A stretch of DNA of 64,000 nucleotides from Ruminococcus albus AD2013. Its GTDB lineage: Bacteria > Bacillota > Clostridia > Oscillospirales > Ruminococcaceae. Of this stretch, positions 34,820 to 43,381 are shown one piece after another. The position numbers and the translations under genes are program-made. The notes under the pieces are model-generated. The model was not told the origin of the DNA, did no database searches, and saw only the letters and a program-made list of their open reading frames with translations. The DNA lies in NCBI RefSeq assembly GCF_000526775.1, contig NZ_JAGS01000005.1, positions 124,001 through 188,000 on the forward strand. Direction: 5' to 3'. The number at the start of each line of letters is the position of its first letter. Positions within the stretch are counted from its first letter, which is position 1.

Positions 34820-36568
34820 ATGGCACTTACAAAATATGAATCGTATTATAATTCTATAAAAACATATATTGGTGAAATTAGAAAGGATAATGAGTATAAC
34901 AATGACTCTTTAGCTTTTGCACACTGGTATTTGAAAAATCATTTTAATCTTAGTGATCAGCAAGTCTCGGAAGCAATAATTGACGGTGCTGATGATTTAG
35001 GAATTGATGCTATTATATTTGACGATACAAATAATTCTTTATATGTATTTCAATTCAAATTTCCAAGTAAATCTGATAATACTAATTCAGAAATAGTACA
35101 AGGAGATATCTTAAAAACCTTTAATGGATTTAATACATTAATCGATAACGGGATTCCATATCTTGGCACTAACACGAGATTTAGAGAATTCAAGGAACAG
35201 ATTAATGATACTTTTATTGATGAATACAAAATGTTTTTTGTTAGCTTTAATAAAGGTATTATTGCTAACGAAACAATTATAGACAACAATAAGAAACTAT
35301 TTAAAAACAATTATGGAAATGATTTAAATGTAATCATTCATAATAGAGATGTTATTTCTAGTATATATGAAAAGATAAACAGAAAAAATAACATAACCAT
35401 TTCTTTGAAGTATAAACAGATCCAATCAGCTTATAATGTTGCTTCGAGAGAAATTGATTCCTATGTAGGTTTTGTTAATTGTAAAGATTTAGTTTCAGCT
35501 ATTACAGAACACATCTCAACAATTTTTGACGAAAACATTCGTTTATACGAATATAACTCAACCGTAAACAATGGAATATATAGAACTGCAACATCATCAA
35601 GCGAATCAGATATGTTCTATTTTTATAATAATGGAATAGTATTTATTTGTGATAAAACGCGTAATAGCCCTGCATCTAATGAGATAATACTTGAAGGAGC
35701 TTCAGTTGTTAACGGCTGCCAATCGTTAAATGTTTTGTATAATGCACATAATGATGAGAAACTTTCAGACGATGCATGTGTGTTAATACGTATTATACAA
35801 ATTGCCGATTTTAATCAAAGAAGACAGATTACTGAATTTCTTAATTCTCAGACACCAATAAGAGATAGCTATTTCATATCAAATCACCATGCTATAAGAA
35901 ATCTGCAAGAACAATTACTCAAAAAAGGTTACTTCCTTGAAAGACAAATCAACGAGTATAAATACAAAAAGGAACATGGCGATTCACTATCATATGGAGA
36001 TGATATCATTGTTCTGCAACTAGAAGAAGTTTTACAATATTTCACCGGATATTGGATCAATAATTCCGCTAGTGCAGCTAAGCGCGGAAAAGGTTCATTA
36101 TTTGATAAAAATAAAATAGATGAATTGCTTTCGCAAATCAATGCAGATAAAGTAATAGAAGCTGTAAATACTTATCACGATATATCAAGTGTATTAACTA
36201 TGTACCGAAAAACAAGACGTAACGATGAGAAAACGGAGTTCTCTTCATATCTTGGAATTAGCCAACAAGAGCTACTAGATCACATTGATGAATACAGATT
36301 TATGAATACAGGAGATATTCTTTTGCTGAATGTTGTTTCAAATTTAAAACGACAATATGAAAAACTTGGTTTACAAAATATCACTATAAAGGATTTGATT
36401 ATTGATTCTATAAATATAGTGAAAGGTATAGCATCTAAGTCTAGCGTAACTAATATGGCTGCGTTCACAAAAAACACTAGTGTATTTTCAGAAGCACAAA
36501 CTAAAGTAAGTAAATTGAACCAAAGATATGCCATAGAGCAAGAAGAAGCATCAACGATGTGTTCTTAA
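34820..36568 (+). CDS. AIPR family abortive phage resistance protein
   Basis: 582 aa. The core has the AIPR signature: MFYFYNNGIVFICDK (about 268-282), then LEGASVVNGCQSLNVLY (about 300-316) and NSQTPIRD. The N-terminus carries DGADDLGIDAIIFDD followed by LYVFQFKF (about 58-84), a D..QxK arrangement like a Mrr/PD-(D/E)XK nuclease. AIPR proteins are known from abortive infection phage resistance and often sit beside restriction systems, as here. The ATG at 34820 is chosen for AAAGGAG 6 nt upstream; the earlier ATG at 34793 lacks a site. Single gene with its own promoter and terminator. Confidence 0.85.
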   Translation: MALTKYESYYNSIKTYIGEIRKDNEYNNDSLAFAHWYLKNHFNLSDQQVSEAIIDGADDLGIDAIIFDDTNNSLYVFQFKFPSKSDNTNSEIVQGDILKTFNGFNTLIDNGIPYLGTNTRFREFKEQINDTFIDEYKMFFVSFNKGIIANETIIDNNKKLFKNNYGNDLNVIIHNRDVISSIYEKINRKNNITISLKYKQIQSAYNVASREIDSYVGFVNCKDLVSAITEHISTIFDENIRLYEYNSTVNNGIYRTATSSSESDMFYFYNNGIVFICDKTRNSPASNEIILEGASVVNGCQSLNVLYNAHNDEKLSDDACVLIRIIQIADFNQRRQITEFLNSQTPIRDSYFISNHHAIRNLQEQLLKKGYFLERQINEYKYKKEHGDSLSYGDDIIVLQLEEVLQYFTGYWINNSASAAKRGKGSLFDKNKIDELLSQINADKVIEAVNTYHDISSVLTMYRKTRRNDEKTEFSSYLGISQQELLDHIDEYRFMNTGDILLLNVVSNLKRQYEKLGLQNITIKDLIIDSINIVKGIASKSSVTNMAAFTKNTSVFSEAQTKVSKLNQRYAIEQEEASTMCS

Positions 36569-36591
36569 ACGAAAAATGAAAAAAGGCAACA

Positions 36592-36625
36592 AAGGGGCTG
36601 TTGCAGCCCCTTTTTATTTTTACGG
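36592..36625 (+). terminator. terminator of the AIPR gene
   Basis: Stem AAGGGGCTG / CAGCCCCTT with a 3-nt loop, followed by TTTATTTTT. Confidence 0.85.
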
Positions 36626-36678
36626 ATAGTTTATCGTTGCCGTAGTATGATATCACCAAATCGATTTTTTATGGACAT

Positions 36679-36727
36679 AAAAGCAAGACCATGTATGAAA
36701 AATAAATTTCTACATGGTCTTGCTTTT
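36679..36727. terminator. bidirectional terminator before parB
   Basis: A 17-bp stem (AAAAGCAAGACCATGTA with its complement) ends in A-runs and T-runs on both strands. It closes the parAB operon on the minus strand. Confidence 0.85.
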
Positions 36728-36770
36728 TGGTAAAGAGCGTATTATTTATGAAGAAACAGCCGCCTTATGG

Positions 36771-37703
36771 CTATTTTTTCTTTTTCTTACTGAAATATTG
36801 CTCAAGGAGCTTTTCAGTGAGTTCATCAAGTTCATTTTCCGTCATTTTTATCCCGTATTTTTCAGAAATAGAACAGTAAACCTTGTTTTTATAGGGACCT
36901 TTTGACTTTGGCTTGTCCGGAACAGTCAGCATTTCCAGGATCTCATCAGCTGTAATTTCATCTGCAAGCTCGTTTATATAATCTCTGAGTTTTATAGCAG
37001 TTACTCTCGTCAGAGAGAGCTTGTTTTCTGAAAGAACATTATACAGTTCTCTCTGAATATCTTCAGAAAATCCCTTGATGTATTCAACCGCGTTGAATTT
37101 TATTATCTCGTCATCCACGAGATACTGAAGTTCAGGTATCAGCTTTTCGACATTTATATACCTGTATATAGTTTTCCTTGAAACGCCGAACTTTTTTGCT
37201 ATCTCTTCTGCGGTCAAGTCTTCATCGTCTCTCATTTTGAAGTACTTTGAAAAGATCTTTGCGTATTCGCTCGGGTATGTTTTATCTCGCTGGATATTGC
37301 TTTCAGACACGGCTTTATAAACAATATCCTCAGTATAGTTCTTAACTATACATGGAACCTTCAGCTGACCGATAAGCTTAGCTGCTTCAAGTCTGTGATG
37401 TCCGGAAATTATTTGATATATATCTCCCTTACTGATAACAGTCAGGGGGCTGACAATACCAATATCTTTAGCACTTTCTGCTATTTGTTCAACTCTTTTC
37501 TGGTTGATCTTGAATGGTTGTTCGTTTCCGTTTTCATCTGAGTAAGGAACCAGCCTGGAAATATCGACTTGTATTACTGTTTCCTTGCCTCCGCTCCATA
37601 AATCTGTGTAGCTTTTTTCGAGTCCCTCGGGTATATTATCTTCGACTTTATCTTCGACAGCTTTTTGAGCATTTTTCATTGCTTTAAAATCAATTTTAGC
37701 CAT
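36771..37703 (-). CDS. parB: ParB-family partition protein
   Basis: 310 aa. The ParB/Srx CTP-binding domain is visible: VDISRLVPY, ISGHHRLEAAKLIG at 99-112 (the GERR box appears as GHHR) and SNIQRD at 135-140. A helix-turn-helix, TAEEIAKKFGVSRKTIYRYI (164-183), follows. The C-terminus is Lys-rich. ParB proteins bind a palindromic parS sequence and spread as CTP-dependent clamps, acting with ParA in segregation. It lies 21 bp after parA. The palindrome found twice around the parA promoter and ten times elsewhere is the natural candidate target. A Noc-like or transcriptional role is possible. Confidence 0.9.
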   Translation of the reverse strand: MAKIDFKAMKNAQKAVEDKVEDNIPEGLEKSYTDLWSGGKETVIQVDISRLVPYSDENGNEQPFKINQKRVEQIAESAKDIGIVSPLTVISKGDIYQIISGHHRLEAAKLIGQLKVPCIVKNYTEDIVYKAVSESNIQRDKTYPSEYAKIFSKYFKMRDDEDLTAEEIAKKFGVSRKTIYRYINVEKLIPELQYLVDDEIIKFNAVEYIKGFSEDIQRELYNVLSENKLSLTRVTAIKLRDYINELADEITADEILEMLTVPDKPKSKGPYKNKVYCSISEKYGIKMTENELDELTEKLLEQYFSKKKKK

Positions 37704-37724
37704 TTTATGTTCTCCTCATCCGAA

Positions 37725-38498
37725 TCATTTTATTTTTTCAATGACTTCTTTTGTAAGCTTAAGGAAAGTCTTTCCGAGGGTGGATTTTTTATCGAATACA
37801 TTCGATTTTTTATTAAACACAGCCTGTTCTGTCTGAGCAGGGCAAAATGGTATAACAGTCTTAAACGTTATATTTGTATATTCCTCGCGAATTGATTCTG
37901 CAAGGGATGTGCTGACATTTGTTCGCTGCGTTTTATTCAGGAGAATACCAAGCACTTTGAGTTTCTTATTTGTGCTATTATTGATCGAAGATACCTTATC
38001 AAGCATCTTATCCAGACCCATATAGGCATATATTCCGCTTTCTACGGGTATAATTACGTAATCACTTGCATTCATTGCATTTGACACGAGAAGATCAAGC
38101 AATGTACGGCAGTCTATAAGTATATAATCATACTGTTTATATATGTCATTTGAAAGCAATTTTTTGATAACATAGTTATAATCCGGATCATTTGACATTA
38201 TTGATGTAATGTTTGTAAGCATATCAGAAGCCGGTATGTAGTCAATACCAGTTTCATTATGCCTTATAGCTGAAGCGTGGTCAGTCTCAATCCCTGCCAC
38301 AGAATTATATATAAGTTCGGCTATGGTAATTTTGCCGTCTTTTATATGTCCCAGCGTTAAACTTGTATTCTGCTGCTGATCGAGATCAATAACCAGAACT
38401 TTCTTGCCAAGGCTGGCAAGTCCTCCGGCAAGATTTATGGTAGTTGTAGTCTTTCCGACACCACCTTTTTCGTTGCAGATAGAAATGGTAATAGCCAT
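37725..38498 (-). CDS. parA: ParA-family partition ATPase
   Basis: 257 aa. The deviant Walker A box NEKGGVGKTTTTINL is at residues 9-23 (signature Lys11, Lys16), with VLVIDLDQQQNTS as the A' motif and YDYILIDCRTLLD as Walker B. The short form without an N-terminal helix-turn-helix suits a chromosomal-type/Ib ParA. The ATG at 38498 follows GAAAGGATG; an in-frame ATG at 38552 would add 18 residues encoded partly by palindrome 6 and is less likely. The operon parA-parB is driven by promoter module C, bracketed by palindromes 6 and 7, which suggests autoregulation. Confidence 0.92.
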   Translation of the reverse strand: MAITISICNEKGGVGKTTTTINLAGGLASLGKKVLVIDLDQQQNTSLTLGHIKDGKITIAELIYNSVAGIETDHASAIRHNETGIDYIPASDMLTNITSIMSNDPDYNYVIKKLLSNDIYKQYDYILIDCRTLLDLLVSNAMNASDYVIIPVESGIYAYMGLDKMLDKVSSINNSTNKKLKVLGILLNKTQRTNVSTSLAESIREEYTNITFKTVIPFCPAQTEQAVFNKKSNVFDKKSTLGKTFLKLTKEVIEKIK

Positions 38499-38516
38499 GA
38501 TATAATACATCCTTTC

Positions 38517-38534
38517 TGTGTCACGCGTGACACA
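38517..38534. repeat. palindrome site 6 (exact), in the parA leader
   Basis: TGTGTCACGCGTGACACA between the parA transcription start and its ribosome binding site. Confidence 0.92.
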
Positions 38535-38585
38535 TGTATAATTAAAGATCATTCTTTCTTATTATTGAAATGACCTGTTATAATT

Positions 38586-38594
38586 ATTATAGCA
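38586..38594 (-). promoter_or_regulatory. promoter module C (parA, extended -10)
   Basis: TGCTATAAT on the minus strand after a long A/T-tract. The module is nearly identical to module B upstream of tnpB-2 and similar to module A upstream of tnpB-1. The -35 is weak (TTTTTA), consistent with an extended -10 promoter needing little else. Confidence 0.75.
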
Positions 38595-38637
38595 GATTTT
38601 TCAAAAAATAAAAAATTATATATAGTTATTTTTTTTA

Positions 38638-38655
38638 TGTGTCACGCGTGACACA
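38638..38655. repeat. palindrome site 7 (exact), upstream of parA promoter
   Basis: TGTGTCACGCGTGACACA, 121 bp from site 6, so the parA promoter lies between two copies. Confidence 0.92.
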
Positions 38656-38741
38656 TGGATAATAGACCGGGCATTTGTCTTTACTGAGTTTAAATGCCTT
38701 TTGATTTTTGACACATAACCATTTTTTACGTACCAAAATTT

Positions 38742-39374
38742 TTATATAATTTTTATGATTTGCTGCACGAGCCCCACAACCTTAACGTTTGTAAGCTCGG
38801 AACCTTCAATGATCATTGGCGGGTATTCGGGATTATACGAGGTCAGTATCAGACGGTCGCGGTTAAAGTCCACGCGCTTTACTATCGTATTCTCGCCAAT
38901 CATGACAATTGCTATCTTGCCGTTATCAACGTGGTTTTGCCTGTGGACGACTATTGTATCGCCGTCCTCGATCTTCGGACTCATAGATTGTTCTCTTACA
39001 GTAACGCAAATAGTGTTTTTCACATCGCTGTCATTTTCTATATATAACGGGAGATGTCCGGAAATATCACTGCTGTCATACGTTTTGAAGCCTGCATCTA
39101 TACTATTATAGACGGGTATCATGTGGATTTTCTCTCGGGAGAGGATGTTATGTGCAGGGGAATTTTCCCAACCCATGAGATAAGATGGTGTCAGATCCAG
39201 AATTTCAGCTATTTTAACTACTTGACTTTTTGGAATATCTCTTCCACCTGTCTCGATCTTGTTTATTGATGATCGTGATTTATAGCCAAGTTTTCCTGCT
39301 AATTCTGTTTGCGACAGCCCTTTTTTTATTCTGGCTTCCTTTATTCGCTCTCCTATGGTTTCCGTCACTATCAC
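38742..39374 (-). CDS. CI/LexA-type repressor (XRE helix-turn-helix plus S24 peptidase)
   Basis: 210 aa. The N-terminal HTH is at about 17-45 (LSQTELAGKLGYKSRSSINK). The S24 self-cleavage domain has the Ala-Gly cleavage site at 94-95 (IDAGFK), nucleophile Ser130 in VREQSMSP and general base Lys166 in NTIVKRV. Such proteins keep a mobile element or damage response silent and cleave themselves upon RecA activation. Start: the GTG at 39374 or the GTG at 39368, the latter with AGGGG spaced better. Its promoter (TTGACA 39406-39411, 17 bp, TATTAT 39383-39388 on the minus strand) contains direct GACAT repeats that may be an autoregulatory operator. Confidence 0.88.
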   Translation of the reverse strand: MIVTETIGERIKEARIKKGLSQTELAGKLGYKSRSSINKIETGGRDIPKSQVVKIAEILDLTPSYLMGWENSPAHNILSREKIHMIPVYNSIDAGFKTYDSSDISGHLPLYIENDSDVKNTICVTVREQSMSPKIEDGDTIVVHRQNHVDNGKIAIVMIGENTIVKRVDFNRDRLILTSYNPEYPPMIIEGSELTNVKVVGLVQQIIKII

Positions 39375-39382
39375 CCCTATTT

Positions 39383-39411
39383 ATAATATCACATGTCGTC
39401 GATTATGTCAA
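39383..39411 (-). promoter_or_regulatory. promoter of the S24 repressor
   Basis: TTGACA, 17-bp spacer, TATTAT on the minus strand, only a few bases upstream of the start codon. Confidence 0.8.
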
Positions 39412-39507
39412 CAATAATTAACTAAGTGTAAAGTAATCTTGTAATTGTAGACAAGATAGACAGCCTAAATTCACGTCCTCTTTACTAAACAGATAGGAAT
39501 TTTATTA

Positions 39508-39525
39508 TGTGTCACGCGTGACACA
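39508..39525. repeat. palindrome site 8 (exact)
   Basis: TGTGTCACGCGTGACACA, about 100 bp upstream of the S24 repressor promoter. Confidence 0.9.
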
Positions 39526-39635
39526 CAGCGAAAAACACCTAATATTATCTTGTCCTGACATTCTCCGTGTGGTATCGCTTGCTTTTTTAGTATTATTATC
39601 TTGTTTCTCATTACTATATATCATTGTGTGAGTGC

Positions 39636-40817
39636 CTATTTTGTAAGGAAATCCACCACATTAATAACCTTGATCCCATCCTCATCCATCGGGATTTCGT
39701 CCATTGTGACGATGTATTTGGGGTAATTATCATGGATCCTCTTCAATGGAGCGATCTCTCTTGCAAAGGTTTCTTCACTCAAAACTGTTGCTGCCACTTG
39801 AAAGTAGGCTTTTTCGCCGTCTTTTTCTGCAACAAAATCTATCTCCAGCTCTCCGAGCTTACCAACACTGACGTGATATCCTTTTCTGGTCAGTTCGAGA
39901 TAAACGATGTTTTCAAGAATGTGACCAATATCCCGATTTCGGTTGCCAATAAGCAGATTGCGAAGTCCGACATCAACAATGTAGTATTTTTCAAGAGATT
40001 TTAAATGCTGCTTCCCTTGTACATCGTATCTTCCTACTTTATATAGGATAAAAGCTTCACACAACGCGGTGACATAGTTTTCGACGGTCAGGGATGTTGT
40101 TTTTCGACCGAATGAGGTTAAACTATCTGCAATTTTTTTAGAGGAAACTATATTACCAACATTATCAAACAGGAATTTGACGATGCTTTCCAGAAGTTCA
40201 ATGTCATTGATCCTTCTCCTTGCAGCTACGTCCTTCAATAAAACAGTGTGATAGATTCCATCAAGATAATCTCGACGAATCTCTTCATCTTCTATCTGTG
40301 AAGCATACGGAAAACCTCCGGTTGTGAAGTATTTTTTCCAAGCACTCCTGACGTCGCCGCCAACCAATTCTGCATACTCTGAAAATGATAGTGGCAGCAT
40401 CGGTACTTCCACATATCTTCCGGATAAAAGTGTTGCAAGTTCGCCGGATAACATATGTGCATTGGAACCGGTGATATAGATATCCACATTGTCTTTTAGG
40501 AACAGTGAGTCCACGGCTTTCTGGAAGTCAGAAACTGCTTGTATTTCATCTAAGAAAATGTATGTTTTCCTGTCGGTAAGCAACCTTTCAGTGATATATT
40601 GATACAAGGCGTGGTATTCCAATAAATAATCGAATGAGATGTCCTCAAAATTGATTGAAATAATTTGTTCCTCAACGACTCCGTTTTCCAGAAGATATCG
40701 TTCAAATTGTTTCAGAAGCGTTGACTTTCCACATCTGCGAACGCCGGTAACAACCTTAATGATTTTTTTATCTCTCAAGCGAATCAGCCTGTCAAGATAT
40801 TGTTTACGCAGAACCAT
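39636..40817 (-). CDS. AAA_14/DUF4143 ATPase
   Basis: 393 aa. P-loop in VVTGVRRCGKSTLLKQF (about 22-38), Walker B in TYIFLDEIQAV (about 94-104), and the C-terminal DUF4143 domain with VDVGLRNLLIGN and YLELTRKGYHVSVG followed by ELEIDFVAEK (a D..E.K nuclease-like pattern). These proteins are abundant and mobile in bacteria and archaea; their role is not settled. The ATG follows AAGGAGATG. A promoter (TTGACT 40863-40868, 18 bp, TATACT 40839-40844) with repeated AGTATAC/GTATACT blocks may be autoregulated. Single gene. Confidence 0.9.
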   Translation of the reverse strand: MVLRKQYLDRLIRLRDKKIIKVVTGVRRCGKSTLLKQFERYLLENGVVEEQIISINFEDISFDYLLEYHALYQYITERLLTDRKTYIFLDEIQAVSDFQKAVDSLFLKDNVDIYITGSNAHMLSGELATLLSGRYVEVPMLPLSFSEYAELVGGDVRSAWKKYFTTGGFPYASQIEDEEIRRDYLDGIYHTVLLKDVAARRRINDIELLESIVKFLFDNVGNIVSSKKIADSLTSFGRKTTSLTVENYVTALCEAFILYKVGRYDVQGKQHLKSLEKYYIVDVGLRNLLIGNRNRDIGHILENIVYLELTRKGYHVSVGKLGELEIDFVAEKDGEKAYFQVAATVLSEETFAREIAPLKRIHDNYPKYIVTMDEIPMDEDGIKVINVVDFLTK

Positions 40818-40838
40818 TGTATCATCTCCTTAGTTTTT

Positions 40839-40868
40839 AGTATACCACAAAAATATCCTTTTAGTCAA
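40839..40868 (-). promoter_or_regulatory. promoter with GTATACT dyad, DUF4143 ATPase gene
   Basis: TTGACT, 18-bp spacer, TATACT on the minus strand. A second TAGTATAC block lies about 30 bp upstream, a possible operator pair. The rest of 40869-41114 holds only a small GC-rich hairpin (CCCGCAT / ATGCGGG, 41050-41070). Confidence 0.65.
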
Positions 40869-41114
40869 TAGTTTTTTAAGTATACTAAAAAAACTCTGGT
40901 AATCGTTCGAGAACGTATCTGAAGTTTTAACTTCGACTTTTTCGATTGAATGTTTTGCGGCGAAATACTGTGATTTTGAGTAGTGTGAGTATATAATCAA
41001 TGTCTTTATCAAATTGGTCGTGACGATCAGCGTAGAGAAATGAGTAATTCCCGCATCACCGGTATGCGGGGGTATTCTTATTCGACAATAATTTAGTGAG
41101 AGAAAAATGCTTTT

Positions 41115-41660
41115 TCATCTGTTTCTTTCCGGGAATATCCACCACGCTGATACTGCGGCTACGATGATATATGCCACTTTCGGGCAGAACCCGCCGAGGC
41201 ATGACGCTAATGTATAGGTAACAATGCTGATAATGTTGCGCGGACCAAGCTTGAAGTCCTTTGCCGTTCCGTTTTCACGGGCGATGAGATATATCAGAAG
41301 GTGGATCGTCAGGCAAGCCAGCAGCATATCCAGAAAGTACAATGATACGGGAGCAAAAGCAGTTGGGTGCGCACCTATCCAGGCGGTTGTGAATGGAATG
41401 AATGACATAACGAACATCCATGCGATATTGCACCAGAGTATCGGATAATTTACAGTCTTAACATCGTGAAAAATGATGTGATGATTTACCCAGTAGATCG
41501 CCACAAACACAAAGCTGAGCAGATACGCAAGCAGTGTTGGCGCAAGATCAAAAAGATCGCTGAGCTTGTCACCCGCAGGCTGTTTTAATTCCAGAACCAT
41601 GATAGTAATAATGATTGCCAGCACTCCATCGCTAAACGCTTCAAGTCTGTTTTTCTCCAT
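41115..41660 (-). CDS. TMEM175 (DUF1211) family potassium-channel-like protein
   Basis: 181 aa. Starts MEKNRLEAFSDGVLAIIIT with the hallmark R..FSDG motif (F9-S10-D11-G12) of the TMEM175 family in the first of about five or six transmembrane helices; bacterial members are K+-permeable tetrameric channels. The bacterial size (about 180-200 aa) fits. The ATG follows AGGAGGT. It is a single-gene unit and its relation to the mobile context is unclear. Confidence 0.88.
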   Translation of the reverse strand: MEKNRLEAFSDGVLAIIITIMVLELKQPAGDKLSDLFDLAPTLLAYLLSFVFVAIYWVNHHIIFHDVKTVNYPILWCNIAWMFVMSFIPFTTAWIGAHPTAFAPVSLYFLDMLLACLTIHLLIYLIARENGTAKDFKLGPRNIISIVTYTLASCLGGFCPKVAYIIVAAVSAWWIFPERNR

Positions 41661-41716
41661 AGCTGAAACCTCCTATCTCTGTTTTCACAGCCGTTATATA
41701 TTATAATATGTAACTT

Positions 41717-42469
41717 TTATTTATTCCTTGATTTTGTCTTGATATCTTCAAGCATAGCTTCTATTTTTCCATCCTTGCCGTCTTTGCTCATGTTCTTCAG
41801 CTTAAATCCTTTTCTTTCATAGAAACCGTTCCTGATTTCGATATCCTTTTCTTCATCTATATCTACGTAGGAAAGCATACCGATGAGTTTAATAGGTATA
41901 GACGGAGATTTTTTCTTTTCTTCATCTTTAAGAAAAGAAACCATACTATCTAATAAGAGGGAACCGTATCCTTTCCCTCTGTAATCATAAAAAGAAACTC
42001 TGCTATGAAATTCGTCGATTCTAACTGTTGTTTCCTCTACAGAATAATCGATTGAAGCTTCTATGTATGGGATTTTACTTTTACCACAGAGTTCAGTTTG
42101 ATGTTTAATACTATAATACATATCAGAATTGATGGCATACAATTCAATTTCTCCGCCGTTGTTTATCAGCGTATTCAAATTCAGGGGATAACTTCGCAAA
42201 GAATCATTTGAAACTTCTTTTCGTCTGTCTACCAATATTACTATTGTATCACGACCATTTTCCGAAGCTTCACTGTTTTTGTCCTTTATATTAGTAATAG
42301 TACAAAGCCTGTAATTTTTGTGAGCAGCCAATAACTCACATACCTTTTTATATGTTTGGATCGTATCAAGGTGTTCTTTCTTTTCTTCAACAAGTTTATC
42401 TACTATTTTACTATACGAACTCAACATATCGCATTGTACGGCCCATTCTGAACTTGATAATATCTTCAT
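41717..42469 (-). CDS. GNAT-type acetyltransferase-like protein
   Basis: 250 aa. The C-terminal half carries the acetyl-CoA-binding motif A, YRGKGYGSLLLDSMVSFL (about 168-185), and a terminal RNGFYERKGFKLK (the usual FY.k.GF). The N-terminal 100 residues, with coiled-coil character, are not recognised. Substrate unknown. It ends 10 bp after the PIN toxin gene and may belong to the same operon. GNAT toxins exist, but this one is longer than typical TacT-like toxins. Confidence 0.72.
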   Translation of the reverse strand: MKILSSSEWAVQCDMLSSYSKIVDKLVEEKKEHLDTIQTYKKVCELLAAHKNYRLCTITNIKDKNSEASENGRDTIVILVDRRKEVSNDSLRSYPLNLNTLINNGGEIELYAINSDMYYSIKHQTELCGKSKIPYIEASIDYSVEETTVRIDEFHSRVSFYDYRGKGYGSLLLDSMVSFLKDEEKKKSPSIPIKLIGMLSYVDIDEEKDIEIRNGFYERKGFKLKNMSKDGKDGKIEAMLEDIKTKSRNK

Positions 42470-42479
42470 GTTTCTTCCT

Positions 42480-43043
42480 TTATCCGCAATTATACTCTTC
42501 TACGTTTCCGTTAAGATAATCATCAAAGCTTATCTGCATCTCATCTATTGAATAGGTTTTAGATGATGTTATACTTGCTGCTCCATAGTGATAAGGAGAA
42601 CTCGTAGCTTTTGTCCCGTCCTTCAAAGCATATCCTGTAATTTCTTCGAGAATTTTTTCAGGTTTTAATGCCGGAATCTTACTGTCCCTGAAATATACAG
42701 GCTTTTTTGCTACAATAAGATCCAGTTTCATTCTTTTAGCCTGACACATCTGAACAGCATTTTCAAGGTCGGAATAATACATTTCAGAGGCGTCTCTCAG
42801 ATCGGAAGGTTTTAGCTCTATTACTTTAAAGATAAATGTTATCTGTTTTATTATCTGCGCCGCTTTTATATTATCGAATTCATTACGGAGAATATATTCG
42901 ATGCCGGGAACAGACAATGCAGAAATGTACCCTTCGGTCAGACCAATCTCACAGCATTTCCATATTTTTGATGAGACGACAAAGTGTTCGGGGCGTTTAC
43001 AAAGCACGTCAAGAATTGTTCCCGTATCAACTAAGATCTTCAT
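42480..43043 (-). CDS. PIN-domain toxin
   Basis: 187 aa. ILVDTGTILDVL (the first Asp at residue 5 of MKILVDTG) and SDLENAVQMCQAKRMKLDLIV (the later Asp/Glu pair) give the PIN RNase pattern of VapC-type toxins. The C-terminal 60 residues are an extra tail. Start ATG at 43043 is chosen for AAAGGACAG upstream and because it overlaps the antitoxin stop by 17 bp, the usual coupled arrangement; an upstream frame to 43166 is not real. Confidence 0.85.
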   Translation of the reverse strand: MKILVDTGTILDVLCKRPEHFVVSSKIWKCCEIGLTEGYISALSVPGIEYILRNEFDNIKAAQIIKQITFIFKVIELKPSDLRDASEMYYSDLENAVQMCQAKRMKLDLIVAKKPVYFRDSKIPALKPEKILEEITGYALKDGTKATSSPYHYGAASITSSKTYSIDEMQISFDDYLNGNVEEYNCG

Positions 43044-43257
43044 GATCTGTCCTTTCTGCATGAATAGCCTTGTCCTCATAATCATTCTGCAAGATTCCCA
43101 TAAGAGAATCAGTGAGGAAAGAAATGCTGGCATCATAGGGGATAAGTCTTGCAACTTCTTTTCCATTTTTTAGGATTATTACCTCATCCCCCTGCTGAAC
43201 AGCTTGAAGATACTTGCTGAAATTAAGCTGCATATCTGTGGCAGTCGCTATCATCAT
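43027..43257 (-). CDS. Phd/YefM-type antitoxin
   Basis: 76 aa. MMIATATDMQLNFSKYLQAV, then GDEVIILKNGKEVARLIP, matches the N-terminal DNA-binding fold of Phd/YefM antitoxins. The C-terminal part would neutralise the PIN toxin encoded next. GGAGG-like purines precede the ATG pair at 43254-43257. Palindrome site 9 lies about 70 bp upstream. Together they form a type II toxin-antitoxin module, a common plasmid stabiliser. Confidence 0.87.
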   Translation of the reverse strand: MMIATATDMQLNFSKYLQAVQQGDEVIILKNGKEVARLIPYDASISFLTDSLMGILQNDYEDKAIHAERTDHEDLS

Positions 43258-43324
43258 ATGTTTTCCTCCGTTTCTTTCTCGTTCATTATACCACTTTATA
43301 GGGGAAAAGTCAATGAAAGTGATT

Positions 43325-43342
43325 TGTGTCACGCGTGACACA
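43325..43342. repeat. palindrome site 9 (exact)
   Basis: TGTGTCACGCGTGACACA between the antitoxin gene and the 3' end of the tail-anchored protein gene. Confidence 0.9.
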
Positions 43343-43381
43343 TTCTAAGTAAGGAAATGAGAAAATCTTCCTTTTAAATAA

